Assembly: GCA_905182575.1 (NCBI GenBank) | Contig: CAJJCA010000003.1 | Location: 1 to 64,000 of the forward strand | DNA length: 64,000 bases | From: an uncultured Flavobacteriaceae bacterium | Lineage (GTDB): Bacteria > Bacteroidota > Bacteroidia > Flavobacteriales > Flavobacteriaceae | Direction of reading: 5' to 3' | Shown here: positions 48,356 through 57,992 of the stretch, one piece after another | Position numbering within the stretch: the first letter of the stretch is position 1 | Layout: every line of letters starts with the position of its first letter | Program-made: the position numbers and the translations under genes | Notes under the pieces: model-generated | Databases searched by the model: none | Told to the model about the DNA's origin: nothing | What the model saw: only the letters and a program-made list of their open reading frames with translations

Positions 48356-49729
48356 TTGATAGATTCATTGGTAACACTTCTCGGTAGATTTCATCCTTTA
48401 ATCGTTCACCTTCCAATTGGTTTTTTATTACTTGGCTTGATGATGGTTTTTTATGACCGTAAAGAAAAAAAGCATCTGGGAATGCTTAAGTTTGCGTTCT
48501 TATGGGGTGCTATAAGCACCCTACTCGCCTTAATAACGGGCTTGGTCCAATATGATCAAGAAGGCTATCAATGGAGTGACATTCAATGGCATTTGACTCT
48601 AGGAGTTGTCACCACAGTCCTTTCTTTTGCGTATTATTTTCATTTTATTGATTTTACATTCTTTAAAAGGATTCCAGAAAAACTATTAGCTTTTAGCCTG
48701 CTGTTTGTTTTAATCCTTACTGGACATTTAGGGGGAAATCTCACCCATGGATCAGATCATTTAACCGAACCCCTTCCACAAGGTTTAAAAGACGCTTTGG
48801 GAATGGAACCCCCTTCGGTTATATTCGAATTAAATCCTGATGATTTTCGTGGATTACCCTTATATGGCGGTGTTATTCAGCCTATTTTAGATCTAAAGTG
48901 CTTGAGTTGTCACAACAAAAAAAAATCAAAAGGAGAGTTGCTTTTAAACGATTATAAAGGTATTGTTTCAGGAGGAGAAAGCGGAGAGGTAATCAATTTT
49001 GAAACCCCAAGAAAAAGTCTCATTTGGAAATACATTCATCTTCCGTTAAAGGACGAAATGCATATGCCTCCGAAAGCAAAAACACAGCTAACCAAAGCAG
49101 AAATTAAAGTAATTAGCCGATGGATTGAGTTGGGTGCAAATGAAAACGAAGTAATCAGAGACTTAGGCTTAGAAAGAAGTGTTTTCAGCAGCTTTTTCCC
49201 TAAAAACACGATGGGAATTTATCCTAAAATAGAAATTCCTTCAGCCAATTTGGAGGTGGTAGAAAACTTAAAAGATTTAGGAATTAATATTGCTCCAATA
49301 TTTAAAACTGCTGCTTTTTTAGAAGTTTCTTGCGTCAACATGTCTCTTTTTGAAGATCAACTTTTGGATTCATTACTTCTAATAAAGGATCACATTGTTT
49401 ATCTAGATTTAGGTAAAACAAAAATAACAGATAGTGTTTTTAGCTCACTAGAGCAGTTTCAATATTTAACTGTGCTTAAGTTAGACAATACCGAGATTAC
49501 TGGAAAAGGAATCGGAAAATTGTCGGGACTAATTCACTTAAAACAGATTAATCTGACTAATACAGAGGTAAAATGCCAAAAAATCCAACCTAAAACTTTC
49601 AATTTAACACCCCACCCCTTCAAATTAAATCTACTTTCCTTTTGGTATGTGCTTGCAAACTTAAAAGGCGTTTTCGAGTTTGGAAATTATAAAGTAGATG
49701 CCATTCCCAGTGATAAAATTATTTATTAA
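48356..49729 (+). CDS. DUF2231 membrane / cytochrome c / leucine-rich-repeat protein, C-terminus overprinted by a dispersed element
   Basis: TTG start 48356. DUF2231 N-terminus (GRFHPLIVHLPIGFLLLGLM) with four helices; PSCyt1 heme domain (CLSCHNKKKSKGELLLNDYK and MPPKAKTQLTKAEIKVISRW); LRR-like region (VYLDLGKTKITDSVFSSLEQ, LKLDNTEITGKGIGKLSGLI). After TNTEV (49567) about 27 codons come from dispersed element copy E (49575-49656), read through in frame; the protein ends NYKVDAIPSDKIIY. Family knowledge: this architecture accompanies DUF1553/DUF1501 genes and ends with LRR units, so the element probably replaced or inserted into the last LRR. Confidence 0.85.
   Translation: MIDSLVTLLGRFHPLIVHLPIGFLLLGLMMVFYDRKEKKHLGMLKFAFLWGAISTLLALITGLVQYDQEGYQWSDIQWHLTLGVVTTVLSFAYYFHFIDFTFFKRIPEKLLAFSLLFVLILTGHLGGNLTHGSDHLTEPLPQGLKDALGMEPPSVIFELNPDDFRGLPLYGGVIQPILDLKCLSCHNKKKSKGELLLNDYKGIVSGGESGEVINFETPRKSLIWKYIHLPLKDEMHMPPKAKTQLTKAEIKVISRWIELGANENEVIRDLGLERSVFSSFFPKNTMGIYPKIEIPSANLEVVENLKDLGINIAPIFKTAAFLEVSCVNMSLFEDQLLDSLLLIKDHIVYLDLGKTKITDSVFSSLEQFQYLTVLKLDNTEITGKGIGKLSGLIHLKQINLTNTEVKCQKIQPKTFNLTPHPFKLNLLSFWYVLANLKGVFEFGNYKVDAIPSDKIIY
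49575..49656 (+). repeat. Dispersed element copy E, inside a coding region
   Basis: Shares ccaacctaaaactttcaatt, CACCCCACCCC and ttcaaattaaatctactttc with the other copies. Ends CCAAAA ... TTTTGG are complementary although both arms differ from copy B outside that core (gccaaaa, ttttggt). It is read without a stop by the LRR gene. Confidence 0.9.
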
Positions 49730-50820
49730 GGACTCTCTTTTTTATTCTCACAACAATTAGTTTTCCCTCTTGATTAATTAAATAAGTGATCTCAGTTTTG
49801 GGGCTTTTAGTTTTTAAAAGAAAGCCTTTTGGATTTTTGATTTGTTCCATAATTAAATCATTTCCTTCATAGGATACTTTAATAGGAAACTTTAGCTTTG
49901 TTTTATTTTATCTCCAGAGGAACGCAAAACTTTTCTATAATACTCATACATCCATAAAACAAGCTGAGCATCTTCGGGATAGTTAAACTGAGGGATATTT
50001 TTAGTCTCAGATTTTTTATTAAAATAAACAAACCGATTGTGAAAACATGCATATTGATTACTTCTTGTGGACTCCATACCCAATTGTATTCTGGTAAAAT
50101 TTTACCTTGGGGACCTTTTTTGCGATAATATTTATTGTTTTTTAATTCGTAATCCCATTCAACTCTAGAAAAATTTAAACGCCAAGTTTCACCTTCTGGA
50201 GGTTGCTTTTCATTCGTGGCTTCGAGCAATGATTCCCAAGGAATCGCAATCTCTACAGTCCAAAACTGATCGATATCCGAGGCGTCGTTTATTGTCCCTG
50301 AGACATTAACATTCGATTGAAAACCTTTGACATCCCACTGATTTAAAACCACAGGATGGTTACGATAGGGCTTGGTTAAAAATAAATCCCAAACAGTATT
50401 CAAGGCATTGACTTCAATTTCCATATAATTGTGGGTGTCTCCATTAGGATCAATAAAAATTTCAAAATCATTATTATAAAAAATAACGGTATCTCGTTGT
50501 ATAAGATCTCCCCAAATGTGCGGGTCTCTCATTTTAGCAAAAAAATAAAGATTCGTATTATCCCATAGCATTTTCATTCGGGTCTCAAACCTTGGGATTT
50601 TCAATCCCTCAATATCAATAAAGGGTCCGGTCCAAACATTGTCTTTCCATACTTTCTCATCATCTTTTCCATCAACAGTGATTTCTTGATTTATATAATT
50701 CGCCACATAGTTTTTTGGTAATTTCGGCAAATTCACTTCCTTATTGTCTCTTTGCGACTTAGAACAAGAATTAAAGGCTAGAAATAATAAAGAACAATAT
50801 TTGAATAAATTAATTAGCAT
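49725..50820 (-). CDS. Lipoprotein with family 9-like carbohydrate-binding domain, frameshifted
   Basis: Leader LFKYCSLLFLAFNSCSKSQR with lipobox FNSC. CBM9-like domain: ITVDGKDDEKVWKDNVWTGP, MLWDNTNLYFFAKMRDPHIW, FYNNDFEIFIDPNGDTHNYM, EIEVNALNTVWDLFLTKPY and TVEIAIPWESL, ending NYNWVWSPQ-type residues. A break near 50050 and a second near 49905 separate the C-terminal part (PKGFLLKTKSPKTEITYLIN). About 360 residues. Such lipoproteins occur in Bacteroidota polysaccharide clusters. Ligand unknown. Convergent with the LRR gene. Confidence 0.8.
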
Positions 50821-51094
50821 AAATGGGTTATTAAGTTTAAAATTTATTTTTTTTAAAACCCTAGATAAATTTTATTACCATCGGAAAATTAAAAATAGGG
50901 TTTAAGCAAAATAGCTAGGGGTTAAATCCCTTTTAGTAAAATAATATTTATTAGATCACAGTGATTTTATTGAGTTGTTTTTGGATCACTACTGCCCTAG
51001 TAATATTGTGTCTGAAATTTCGAAATCGCCAGTCGAATTCATAGACAACTATTGAATAAAAAATTCAAATATACTGATATACCCTCATTCATAA

Positions 51095-52662
51095 TCATTC
51101 ATAATAACCATAGTAAAGATAAAGCGCGCCGTAAGTCCAATTGGGGCCTTTCATTCCAGGATAATTAAACCGATCCATCATTAATGCAACATATTGATGG
51201 AGATAGTTTTCGGGTAATTCTACTACATTTGGCCATACCCTTGAGCGTGAGGTTTTATTCCAGGGAGGTAAATCCATTTTTAGAGTCCCAACTTCTTTTA
51301 GATCAGGGTAAGAATATATAAAGATGTTTCGTTCTGAGCTTCCTAAAAAACAATAAATTTTCCCATTTATTTTTTGCATGGACGTACCCGTCGAATTACG
51401 TCTAATTGGCCCTGCGATTTTTTTAAAATCTTTATTCCAATCATCAGACTCCAAAATTATGGCTTTGTATCCGTCTTTATTTTCACAGGTCAACATCCGC
51501 CATTTTCTTGCTTCATCATCAAACAATAAATGGGGATCTTCGATGTCTCCTTCCATGCCAAAAGGGGTTGATTTCATAACAGAAAATCCAAATCTTGGGT
51601 CTTTAATACTTTCAATGGCAAGTATTTGTTTTTTTTCTTTTTCAGGATTGGCAAAAGCACTGAATCCAGTCGTTAAACCTCTCCAGATTTTGTTTTTTCT
51701 GTCATAAAAAAGATGAGATGCAATTTCATTTCGAAGTAAGCCATCATTACGGTCAAATAATATAATGCCTTCCAGATTTAAATCGAAGACGCTTGGATTC
51801 ATGCTAAATACCCCTTGAATGTGATGAGGTAAAGCACGACCGCGAATGGACATTGTATACCACAAGCGTCCTTGGTCAAGCATTGGATCGCCATTTTCAT
51901 AAGTAATTGCCCTGATATCAGCCAAACCGATCCCAGTACTCAGAAACATATCAACCTTATTTATCTCGACCTTTCCTCCATCGAGCTGAACAAAAAGATT
52001 GGATTGAAAGGATTGGATAATTTTTTTTTTGCGAAGATCAATATATTTATTAAAATCACCTTGACCAATAACTTCAGGTATCCCAAGATTTTTAGAATAA
52101 ACCACAAGACCGCTTCCCAACATTTGTAAAATAATTTTGCTTGGAATATTTTGATATAAATCCTCCAATTTTTATGGATCAAAATATCAGCTTTTTATTT
52201 TTTTTAAGCTTTAATATAACATCGGTTACTAAGTTATTGTTAATCAATAGAGTGGAGAAAATGTAGAAATCATTACTTCAGAAAACTCAAAACCAACCGA
52301 ACCATTACCGTTGAGAAATTTGATTCCTATAGAATAAGTCTAAAAAGTATTTAAACCACCAAATTATATTCCTGTTTCTGTTTTTCCATCAGATTGCACC
52401 ACTAAAGTATTTTTATCAATAAAAGCATTAGAGGATTTTTTAGTATAATTATTAATTGGATGCATTGCGGAGAAATCAATAATTTTCTAGGCTCTAATGT
52501 TACCAATGGGATAGATTGATCTGGGTCAAAGATTAGCCTCCGAACTCCTTGCCTTACGAATTTTAATTCTTCCGGAGAAGTTTGACTTTGACCGATCTTA
52601 TTTGATGTTATAAATAAAAAAAACACAAGTACTTTAAAACAGAAGCTTTTCATGAGTATCAC
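51095..52662 (-). pseudogene. Secreted propeller glycosidase-like protein, disrupted
   Basis: N-terminal leader (FCFKVLVFFLFITSNKIGQS) at 52402-52662, then a region with two in-frame stops (after TETGI and NTF, each where Trp could stand), then an intact 357-residue part (52168-51095) with propeller motifs: LWYTMSIRGRALPHHIQGVF, LFDRNDGLLRNEIASHLFYD, GDIEDPHLLFDDEARKWRML and IYCFLGSSERNIFIYSYPDL. This fits a GH43-like hydrolase. The double stop argues for real decay, unlike the single-base breaks elsewhere. If the 1.07-kb part is translated separately it lacks a signal. Confidence 0.6.
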
Positions 52663-53222
52663 AATTTTTAAAAATCATTTAAGATGGTTTTATTAGCAAC
52701 TTATTTACTAATATTTTAAAAGTATGAAATAAACAGTCTTAGTCCTATTTATTTGTTAATATGCAGGATAAAGATTAAATAGTATTTCAGATTTACTTTG
52801 CTTAAAAATTTAAATTTAAGTATGTAATCGCTAATAAAAGTTAATTAAAAACATATTTTATTGATAAGTGTCTTTTTAAAAATTTAACTATGAGTAATTG
52901 GTTACTCAGTTTACTTATATTTTTATACTCCTGGGAGGGTTAAAAATACATAATTTAACAACCAATTCATTAATCAAGTTGGTGTCACTTTCAATTTTAG
53001 GAGAGTAACTATTTTTAGAATAAAAGAACCATGTGCAACAAAAAATATTTTAGTGAAAATTATAATAAACAAATAAATTTTCCCAAAGGTTTAATATATT
53101 TAAACTTACAATAACCACTTAAGTTCTATAATTATTTTTATTGCCATTTATATTTAGTTAAAATCTTTAAATATTTGTAAATTTTACTCATTTTAAACTC
53201 CAATAAATAATTATTTTAATCG
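52663..53222. other. AT-rich gene-poor stretch
   Basis: About 560 bp of very high AT content with no convincing gene, repeat or RNA. Probably promoter regions of the flanking genes. Confidence 0.5.
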
Positions 53223-53880
53223 ATGAAATTAAAAGAAGTAACCATTTTTGGTGCCACAGGTTTGATAGGAAGTTCACTATTAGAGATTCTAATAAATGAC
53301 GCTGGTTTTGATAAAGTAAATGTGGTGACAAGATCTAATTTTTCTTTTATTCATAAAAAAATAGATAAACACATCATTGACTTTTCAAATCCACAGGCGA
53401 TCTCTAAAATTGTAAAAAATAGCCAAATAGTTTTTGCTGCCATTGGAACTACGCAATCTAAAGTCAAGGGTGATATTGCTATCTATCATAAAATTGATTA
53501 TGACGATGCTGACATGACTATTGAGGGCCTGTAAAGCCAACAAAGTTAAAAACTTTTCATTTGTATCCTCTTCAGGTGCGAATGAAAATTCAGATGGGTT
53601 TTATCTAAAATTAAAAGGGAAAATTGAAGCAGCTGTCTTAGGTTTAAATTTACCATATCAAGTTTTTCGCCCCTCTCTTTTAATGGGCAAAAGAAAAGAG
53701 AAACGTTTTGGAGAAAGAATTGCACAATTGGTTATGCCAATATTTTCTCCATTGATGCCCTCTAAGTATCGACCAATAAGTGCAGCTCTTGTTGCTAAAG
53801 CGATGGTGAATATTTCAAAATCAACACCACTCGGCTTTAATATGATCATTTCAGAAGAAATAATGGAAAAATCAAATTAG
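53223..53880 (+). CDS. NAD(P)-binding oxidoreductase (HTATIP2/atypical SDR), frameshifted near 53520
   Basis: Rossmann start VTIFGATGLIGSSLLEILIN with GxxGxxG-type glycine pattern; then VVTRSNFSF and IVFAAIGTTQSK; after the break KNFSFVSSSGANENSDGFYL, KLKGKIEAAVLGL and YQVFRPSLLMGKRKEKRFGE match the family of small NAD(P)H-binding proteins related to HTATIP2. About 218 residues. Cytoplasmic, substrate unknown. The break lies between DDADMT and ACKAN. Confidence 0.88.
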
Positions 53881-54035
53881 AAGGGTATTTTTACTAATAA
53901 TTAGCTAGAACCAAATACAGCACACTACGGGATGCTTTTCTTCCTTTTTTATTTTATTGTTATGATATAAATTTCAAAGTTAATACTCCATTTATTTGGT
54001 TGTTAACATTTTAAGTAATAATAAATGAATACAAA

Positions 54036-55467
54036 ATGAACACTACTATTGTTGAACTTATATTTATTATTGGGAATTAGCTGTTCTTCAGATGGAGAAG
54101 AGAACACTACTACCCCACCAATTGAAAGCACTAAAACTACCTTTAAACTCTCAGTTACAGCCAATCAAGGGGGGTAGGTATCCTCTTCGGGAGGCACTTT
54201 TGAAAAAGGCAAAGAATTTTCAATTACAGCAACTCCAAATGAGGGTTTCGAGTTTTCAAGTTGGTCCAATAGTTCAACGGAGAACCCAATTAAAATAACT
54301 CTGAGTCAAGATACAAACCTAACTGCTAGTTTTAAATCAAATAAAAAAACAACAATACACCGTGACGGTAAGCGCCGACTCTACAGGTTCAGTTGTCGGG
54401 GGGGTACCTATGACGAAGGCACTAGTGTTACTATTACCGCTTCACCAACACAGGGATATGAGCTTACCGGATGGGAAGGAAGTTCTGAAACGACAAACAG
54501 CATAACAATTGTTTTAGATTCTGACTTAACGCTTACTCCTATTTTTCAATTAATAGCTTTGCCGAAGAATTACTATACAAGTGGAGACATTATTCAAATT
54601 ATCCCAGCAGTATTATTTGACAGGTCACTTGAAGTTTATGGGATTAAATTAATTGCTACCGGAGCAGGAGGAGGTCAAACAGTAGCAGTCCCAAATACTT
54701 GGATCTACAAAACAGCTCAAGTCTTTAAAATGATAATGGATAAGGACGCTGAAGGAATTAATAAAACAGCTCAAGAGCGAATGATCAAAACCTTGTTGGG
54801 AGAAGAAGGATGGCACATGGGTCGCCAAACAGGTCAGCGGATCGCCGTAGGAGGTGGAGGAGAATATTCTCCTAGCTTCCTTTCTGATCAAGGAAAACTT
54901 GCCTACCAGGGTTTAGAGGATTATACTGACGCCTTGGCGTTAGACGATATGGTTTGGTATAAGAATGTTGATAGTAAATTCACAGGAGATGATGATATTA
55001 ACGAAATGTTAGAACACGTGCTACATACGATTCACAGATTTGGAGTTAGAGGAGCAGTTGAAGGTTCGACAGCAGCTCTAGATTCAGAAATAGATGAGGG
55101 AGACATTAGTGGAACAGAAATTTTTCTTGCCTTGAAGGAAGCAATTGACCGAGGAGTCTATAATATAAGTGATTATGGAGAAATCAGCAATAAAGATATC
55201 TGGCCAATGTTATTAAAAGAATATACATATTTATTAACCTATGCCATGTGGGAATTTAGCGAATTTTGGGACGGAGGAACTCTTGCTCCAGAGTGGAATG
55301 ACAACTCGAGAACACAGGAGGGATTACTGTCAAATAACCCATTGGGTTATGCACTTTATAATAAATATTTTGCTCCGGTTATTTCCAAGCCAAGCAAAAC
55401 AACATTGCGGTCAATGTTCCAGGATAACGATCAAGGGGAATCTGGATATCAGCCAGATTCACAATAA
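54036..55467 (+). CDS. Lipoprotein with two InlB B-repeats and an unrecognised 290-residue domain, frameshifted
   Basis: Leader and shifted lipobox (LGISCSSDGEEN), then two divergent InlB B-repeats (SVTANQGG ... FEFSSWSN ... LTASF; VSADSTGSV ... YELTGWEG ... LTPIF). The continuous part from about 54559 has KNYYTSGDIIQIIPAVLFDR, NTWIYKTAQVFKMIMDKDAE, INEMLEHVLHTIHRFGVRGA, LALKEAIDRGVYNISDYGEI, ALYNKYFAPVI. I do not recognise it as a named family. EHVLHTIHRFG and acidic residues around it look like a metal or active-site region. From memory, marine bacterioplankton proteins carry EHxLHTI domains of this kind (unverified). Breaks at a poly-G near 54170 and near 54340. Confidence 0.65.
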
Positions 55468-55488
55468 AGTCTTTCTAATAAAAGAAAC

Positions 55489-55542
55489 TTTTTGCGTTAA
55501 ATTCAATCTAATTATAAGCTTTGATTGCATTTAACGCAAAAA
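55489..55542. terminator. Long bidirectional terminator hairpin between convergent genes
   Basis: Arms TTTTTGCGTTAAAT-T-CAATC and GATTG-C-ATTTAACGCAAAAA: 19 of 20 pairs with a 14-nt loop and a T-tract on both strands. It encodes the last residues (FALNAIKAY) of the minus-strand amidohydrolase and follows the plus-strand lipoprotein stop by 22 bp. Confidence 0.85.
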
Positions 55543-56329
55543 TTTTAGATTTTTCTAAAGCTGAAAAGTTTTGGAAATAATCAGCGACAATGCCCAGCAC
55601 TTCTTTATAATCTGCCGCTAGTAAACAAACAGGCCAGTCAGAACCATAAAGTAAACGATCCGTCCCAAAAGCACTGACAACACTTGCCAGATATGGGGTA
55701 AAATCACTTTTCACCCATTCAAAATTTTTGGTTTCAGTGACCATTCCAGATATTTTGCAAAATACATTTTCATGTTTTGACAACAAATGGATGTTTTTCA
55801 CCCATTCTGCATCTAATTTTTCAGATATATTAGGTTTGGCAATATGGTCTAAAACAAAAATTTGATTCGGGAATTTTTCAACCATTTCAAGGGTTGCAGG
55901 AAATTGTCGTGGGTAAATTAACAGGTCATAAGAAAGTCCATATTGAGATAATTTTCCAACACCATTTTGGAAATCTTTATTTAATAAAAAATCATCTTTT
56001 TCTGCTTGGACGATGTGTCGCACTCCTTTGAAATATTTATTATATGAATAATTGGCAAGACGTTCTTCAACATTTCCAGCCCTTAAATCCACCCAACCCA
56101 CGACGCCTTTTAGAAAGGGATTTTCTTGAGCACACTTTAAAAGAAACTCGGTTTCCTCCTCTGATTGATCCGCCTGAACAGCAATACAACCTGCAACACC
56201 ATTGGCATCCAAAATAGGTTTTAAGTCTTTTGGCAGAAAATCTTCCCGAAGAACCTCCATGGAATCCTCGATCCAATTGTCTCTGACAGGATCATATTTC
56301 CACAAATGCTGGTGGGCATCAATGATCAT
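55508..56329 (-). CDS. Amidohydrolase family lactonase (COG3618, 6-deoxyhexonolactonase-like)
   Basis: 273 residues. TIM-barrel metal-dependent hydrolase: IIDAHQHLWKYDPVRDNWIE with the HxH/Q-type start, VQADQSEEETEFLLKCAQEN, FVLDHIAKPNISEKLDAEWV, ENVFCKISGMVTE and RLLYGSDWPVCLLAADY with the final metal Asp. The COG3618 group includes L-rhamnono- and L-fucono-lactonases. The gene starts directly after the FAH gene stop, last in the operon. It probably opens the sugar lactone made by a dehydrogenase not seen in this window. Confidence 0.88.
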   Translation of the reverse strand: MIIDAHQHLWKYDPVRDNWIEDSMEVLREDFLPKDLKPILDANGVAGCIAVQADQSEEETEFLLKCAQENPFLKGVVGWVDLRAGNVEERLANYSYNKYFKGVRHIVQAEKDDFLLNKDFQNGVGKLSQYGLSYDLLIYPRQFPATLEMVEKFPNQIFVLDHIAKPNISEKLDAEWVKNIHLLSKHENVFCKISGMVTETKNFEWVKSDFTPYLASVVSAFGTDRLLYGSDWPVCLLAADYKEVLGIVADYFQNFSALEKSKIFALNAIKAYN

Positions 56330-57184
56330 TTATTGATAGTTTTTACACAATTGTTTGGAAGTCCCTAAACCTTCAATTCCAAGTTCAACGATGTCTCCTG
56401 CTTTAAGATATTTGGGGGGCGTCAGTCCTAAGCCAACACCAAAGGGAGTTCCGGTTGAAATGATATCTCCAGGCAAGAGCGTCATGAATTGACTGATATG
56501 ACTTACCACCTGCTGGATGTTAAAAATAAAATCTGAAGTATTGCTGTCTTGCATCATTTCGCCATTTAACTTTAACCAAAGGTCTAAATTATTGGGATCA
56601 GCAATTTCATCTTTTGTGGCAATAAAAGGACCAACTGGCGCAAAAGAATCACAACTTTTCCCCTTCACCCACTGTCCAGATCTTTCCAGCTGAAAAGCTC
56701 TTTCGCTTACATCATTATGCAACACATAGCCCGCAACATGATCCAAAGCATCCGTTTCTTCAACATAAGAGGCTTTCGCTCCGATGACAATCGCCAATTC
56801 TACTTCCCAGTCTGTTTTCTCACTTCCTTTGGGAATAACAATGTCATCATTTGGCCCTACCAAAGCTGAAGTTGCTTTAAAGAACAGTACGGGTTCTTGA
56901 GGAATCTCCATGCCACTTTCGTCGGCGTGTTTAGCGTAATTTAAACCCACACAAACGATTTTTGACGGCCGAACCAATGGAACTCCCAATCGAACTTCTG
57001 ATCCAATTTTGGGACACCGATTTTGGTTATTAACAAGCCAGTTAGAGAGCTTAGTGATGCCTCCATCACCAAAAAATTCTTCGTTATAATCCGAACCAAA
57101 ACTCGAGACGTCTATTTTTGTTCCGTCTGGCAATTGAACTCCTGGTTTTTCATGGCCGATTGCTCCAAATCTAATTAACTTCAT
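56330..57184 (-). CDS. Fumarylacetoacetate hydrolase family protein (2,4-diketo-3-deoxy-L-fuconate/rhamnonate hydrolase-like)
   Basis: 284 residues. FAH motifs: KIVCVGLNYAKHADESGMEI, LFFKATSALVGPNDDIVIPK, DWEVELAIVIGAKASYVEE, GYVLHNDVSERAFQLERSGQ, WVKGKSCDSFAPVGPFI and GDIISTGTPFGVGLGLTPPK; the metal-binding Glu/Glu/Asp are in the second and third. In non-phosphorylative L-fucose and L-rhamnose pathways this enzyme splits the diketo acid to pyruvate and lactate. Neighbours (SDR, UxaA, lactonase) match that pathway. Confidence 0.9.
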   Translation of the reverse strand: MKLIRFGAIGHEKPGVQLPDGTKIDVSSFGSDYNEEFFGDGGITKLSNWLVNNQNRCPKIGSEVRLGVPLVRPSKIVCVGLNYAKHADESGMEIPQEPVLFFKATSALVGPNDDIVIPKGSEKTDWEVELAIVIGAKASYVEETDALDHVAGYVLHNDVSERAFQLERSGQWVKGKSCDSFAPVGPFIATKDEIADPNNLDLWLKLNGEMMQDSNTSDFIFNIQQVVSHISQFMTLLPGDIISTGTPFGVGLGLTPPKYLKAGDIVELGIEGLGTSKQLCKNYQ

Positions 57185-57196
57185 TTTTATTACTTA

Positions 57197-57979
57197 TTAA
57201 TTTCCGTTTAATTTTATAAATCCACCATCAATTGCATAGTCAGATCCTGTGATAAATCCTGCTTCATCTGAACATAAAAAGAGGGCTAAATCTGCAATCT
57301 CTTGAGGTTTCCCCATTCGTCCTATGGGTTGTGTTTTTGAGAGTTTCTCAAACATTTCAGCTTCTTTTCCAGGATAGTTTTTATTGATAAAACCATCCAC
57401 AAACGGGGTGTGAACTCTCCCAGGAGAGATGCTGTTACAACGAATATTCGAATTTAAATAATCTTTTGCGATGGCATAAGTCATGGTCAAAACGGCGCCT
57501 TTGGTCATGGCATAGGCAAATCGATCGTTGAGTCCTACATGTGAGGCAATAGAGGCCAGATTAAGAATTACGCCACTTTTTTGATTTTTCATCACGGGTA
57601 TACATGCTTTAATGCAATTGTAAACCCCTTTTATGTTAACGCTGTACAAGCGGTCAAGGTCTGCTTCTTCTACAGATTCAATATTTCCAACATGAGAAAT
57701 TCCAGCGTTATTTATTAAAACATCAATCCTATCACTTTTTGTGATTTGAGCGATTATAGCATTTACGTTTTTCTGATTGGATACATCACATGCATGTGCT
57801 TTTGCCAACGCTCCTGTATTATTAATTTCATCTTCAGTTTCTTTTGCAGCAGTTTCGTTAAAGTCTAAAATATGAATTTTTGCCCCCTGAGCGGCAAAGG
57901 TAACCGCAATGGCTTTTCCTATTCCGCTTCCTCCACCAGTAATTAATACGATTTTATTTTTTAAACTAAATTTCGACAT
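57197..57979 (-). CDS. SDR oxidoreductase (2-keto-3-deoxy-L-fuconate/rhamnonate dehydrogenase-like)
   Basis: 260 residues from ATG 57979 (an upstream in-frame ATG at 58030 would overlap the UxaA gene). Cofactor motif ITGGGSGIGKAIAVTFAAQG, NNAGISHVGNIE, catalytic Ser in LNLASIASHVGL and Tyr/Lys in RFAYAMTKGAV, end AIDGGFIKLNGN: classical SDR. Thirteen bases downstream of UxaA and 12 upstream of FAH, so same operon. In the inferred pathway it oxidises the 2-keto-3-deoxy acid. Confidence 0.9.
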   Translation of the reverse strand: MSKFSLKNKIVLITGGGSGIGKAIAVTFAAQGAKIHILDFNETAAKETEDEINNTGALAKAHACDVSNQKNVNAIIAQITKSDRIDVLINNAGISHVGNIESVEEADLDRLYSVNIKGVYNCIKACIPVMKNQKSGVILNLASIASHVGLNDRFAYAMTKGAVLTMTYAIAKDYLNSNIRCNSISPGRVHTPFVDGFINKNYPGKEAEMFEKLSKTQPIGRMGKPQEIADLALFLCSDEAGFITGSDYAIDGGFIKLNGN

Positions 57980-57992
57980 TTTAAAAGCTATT

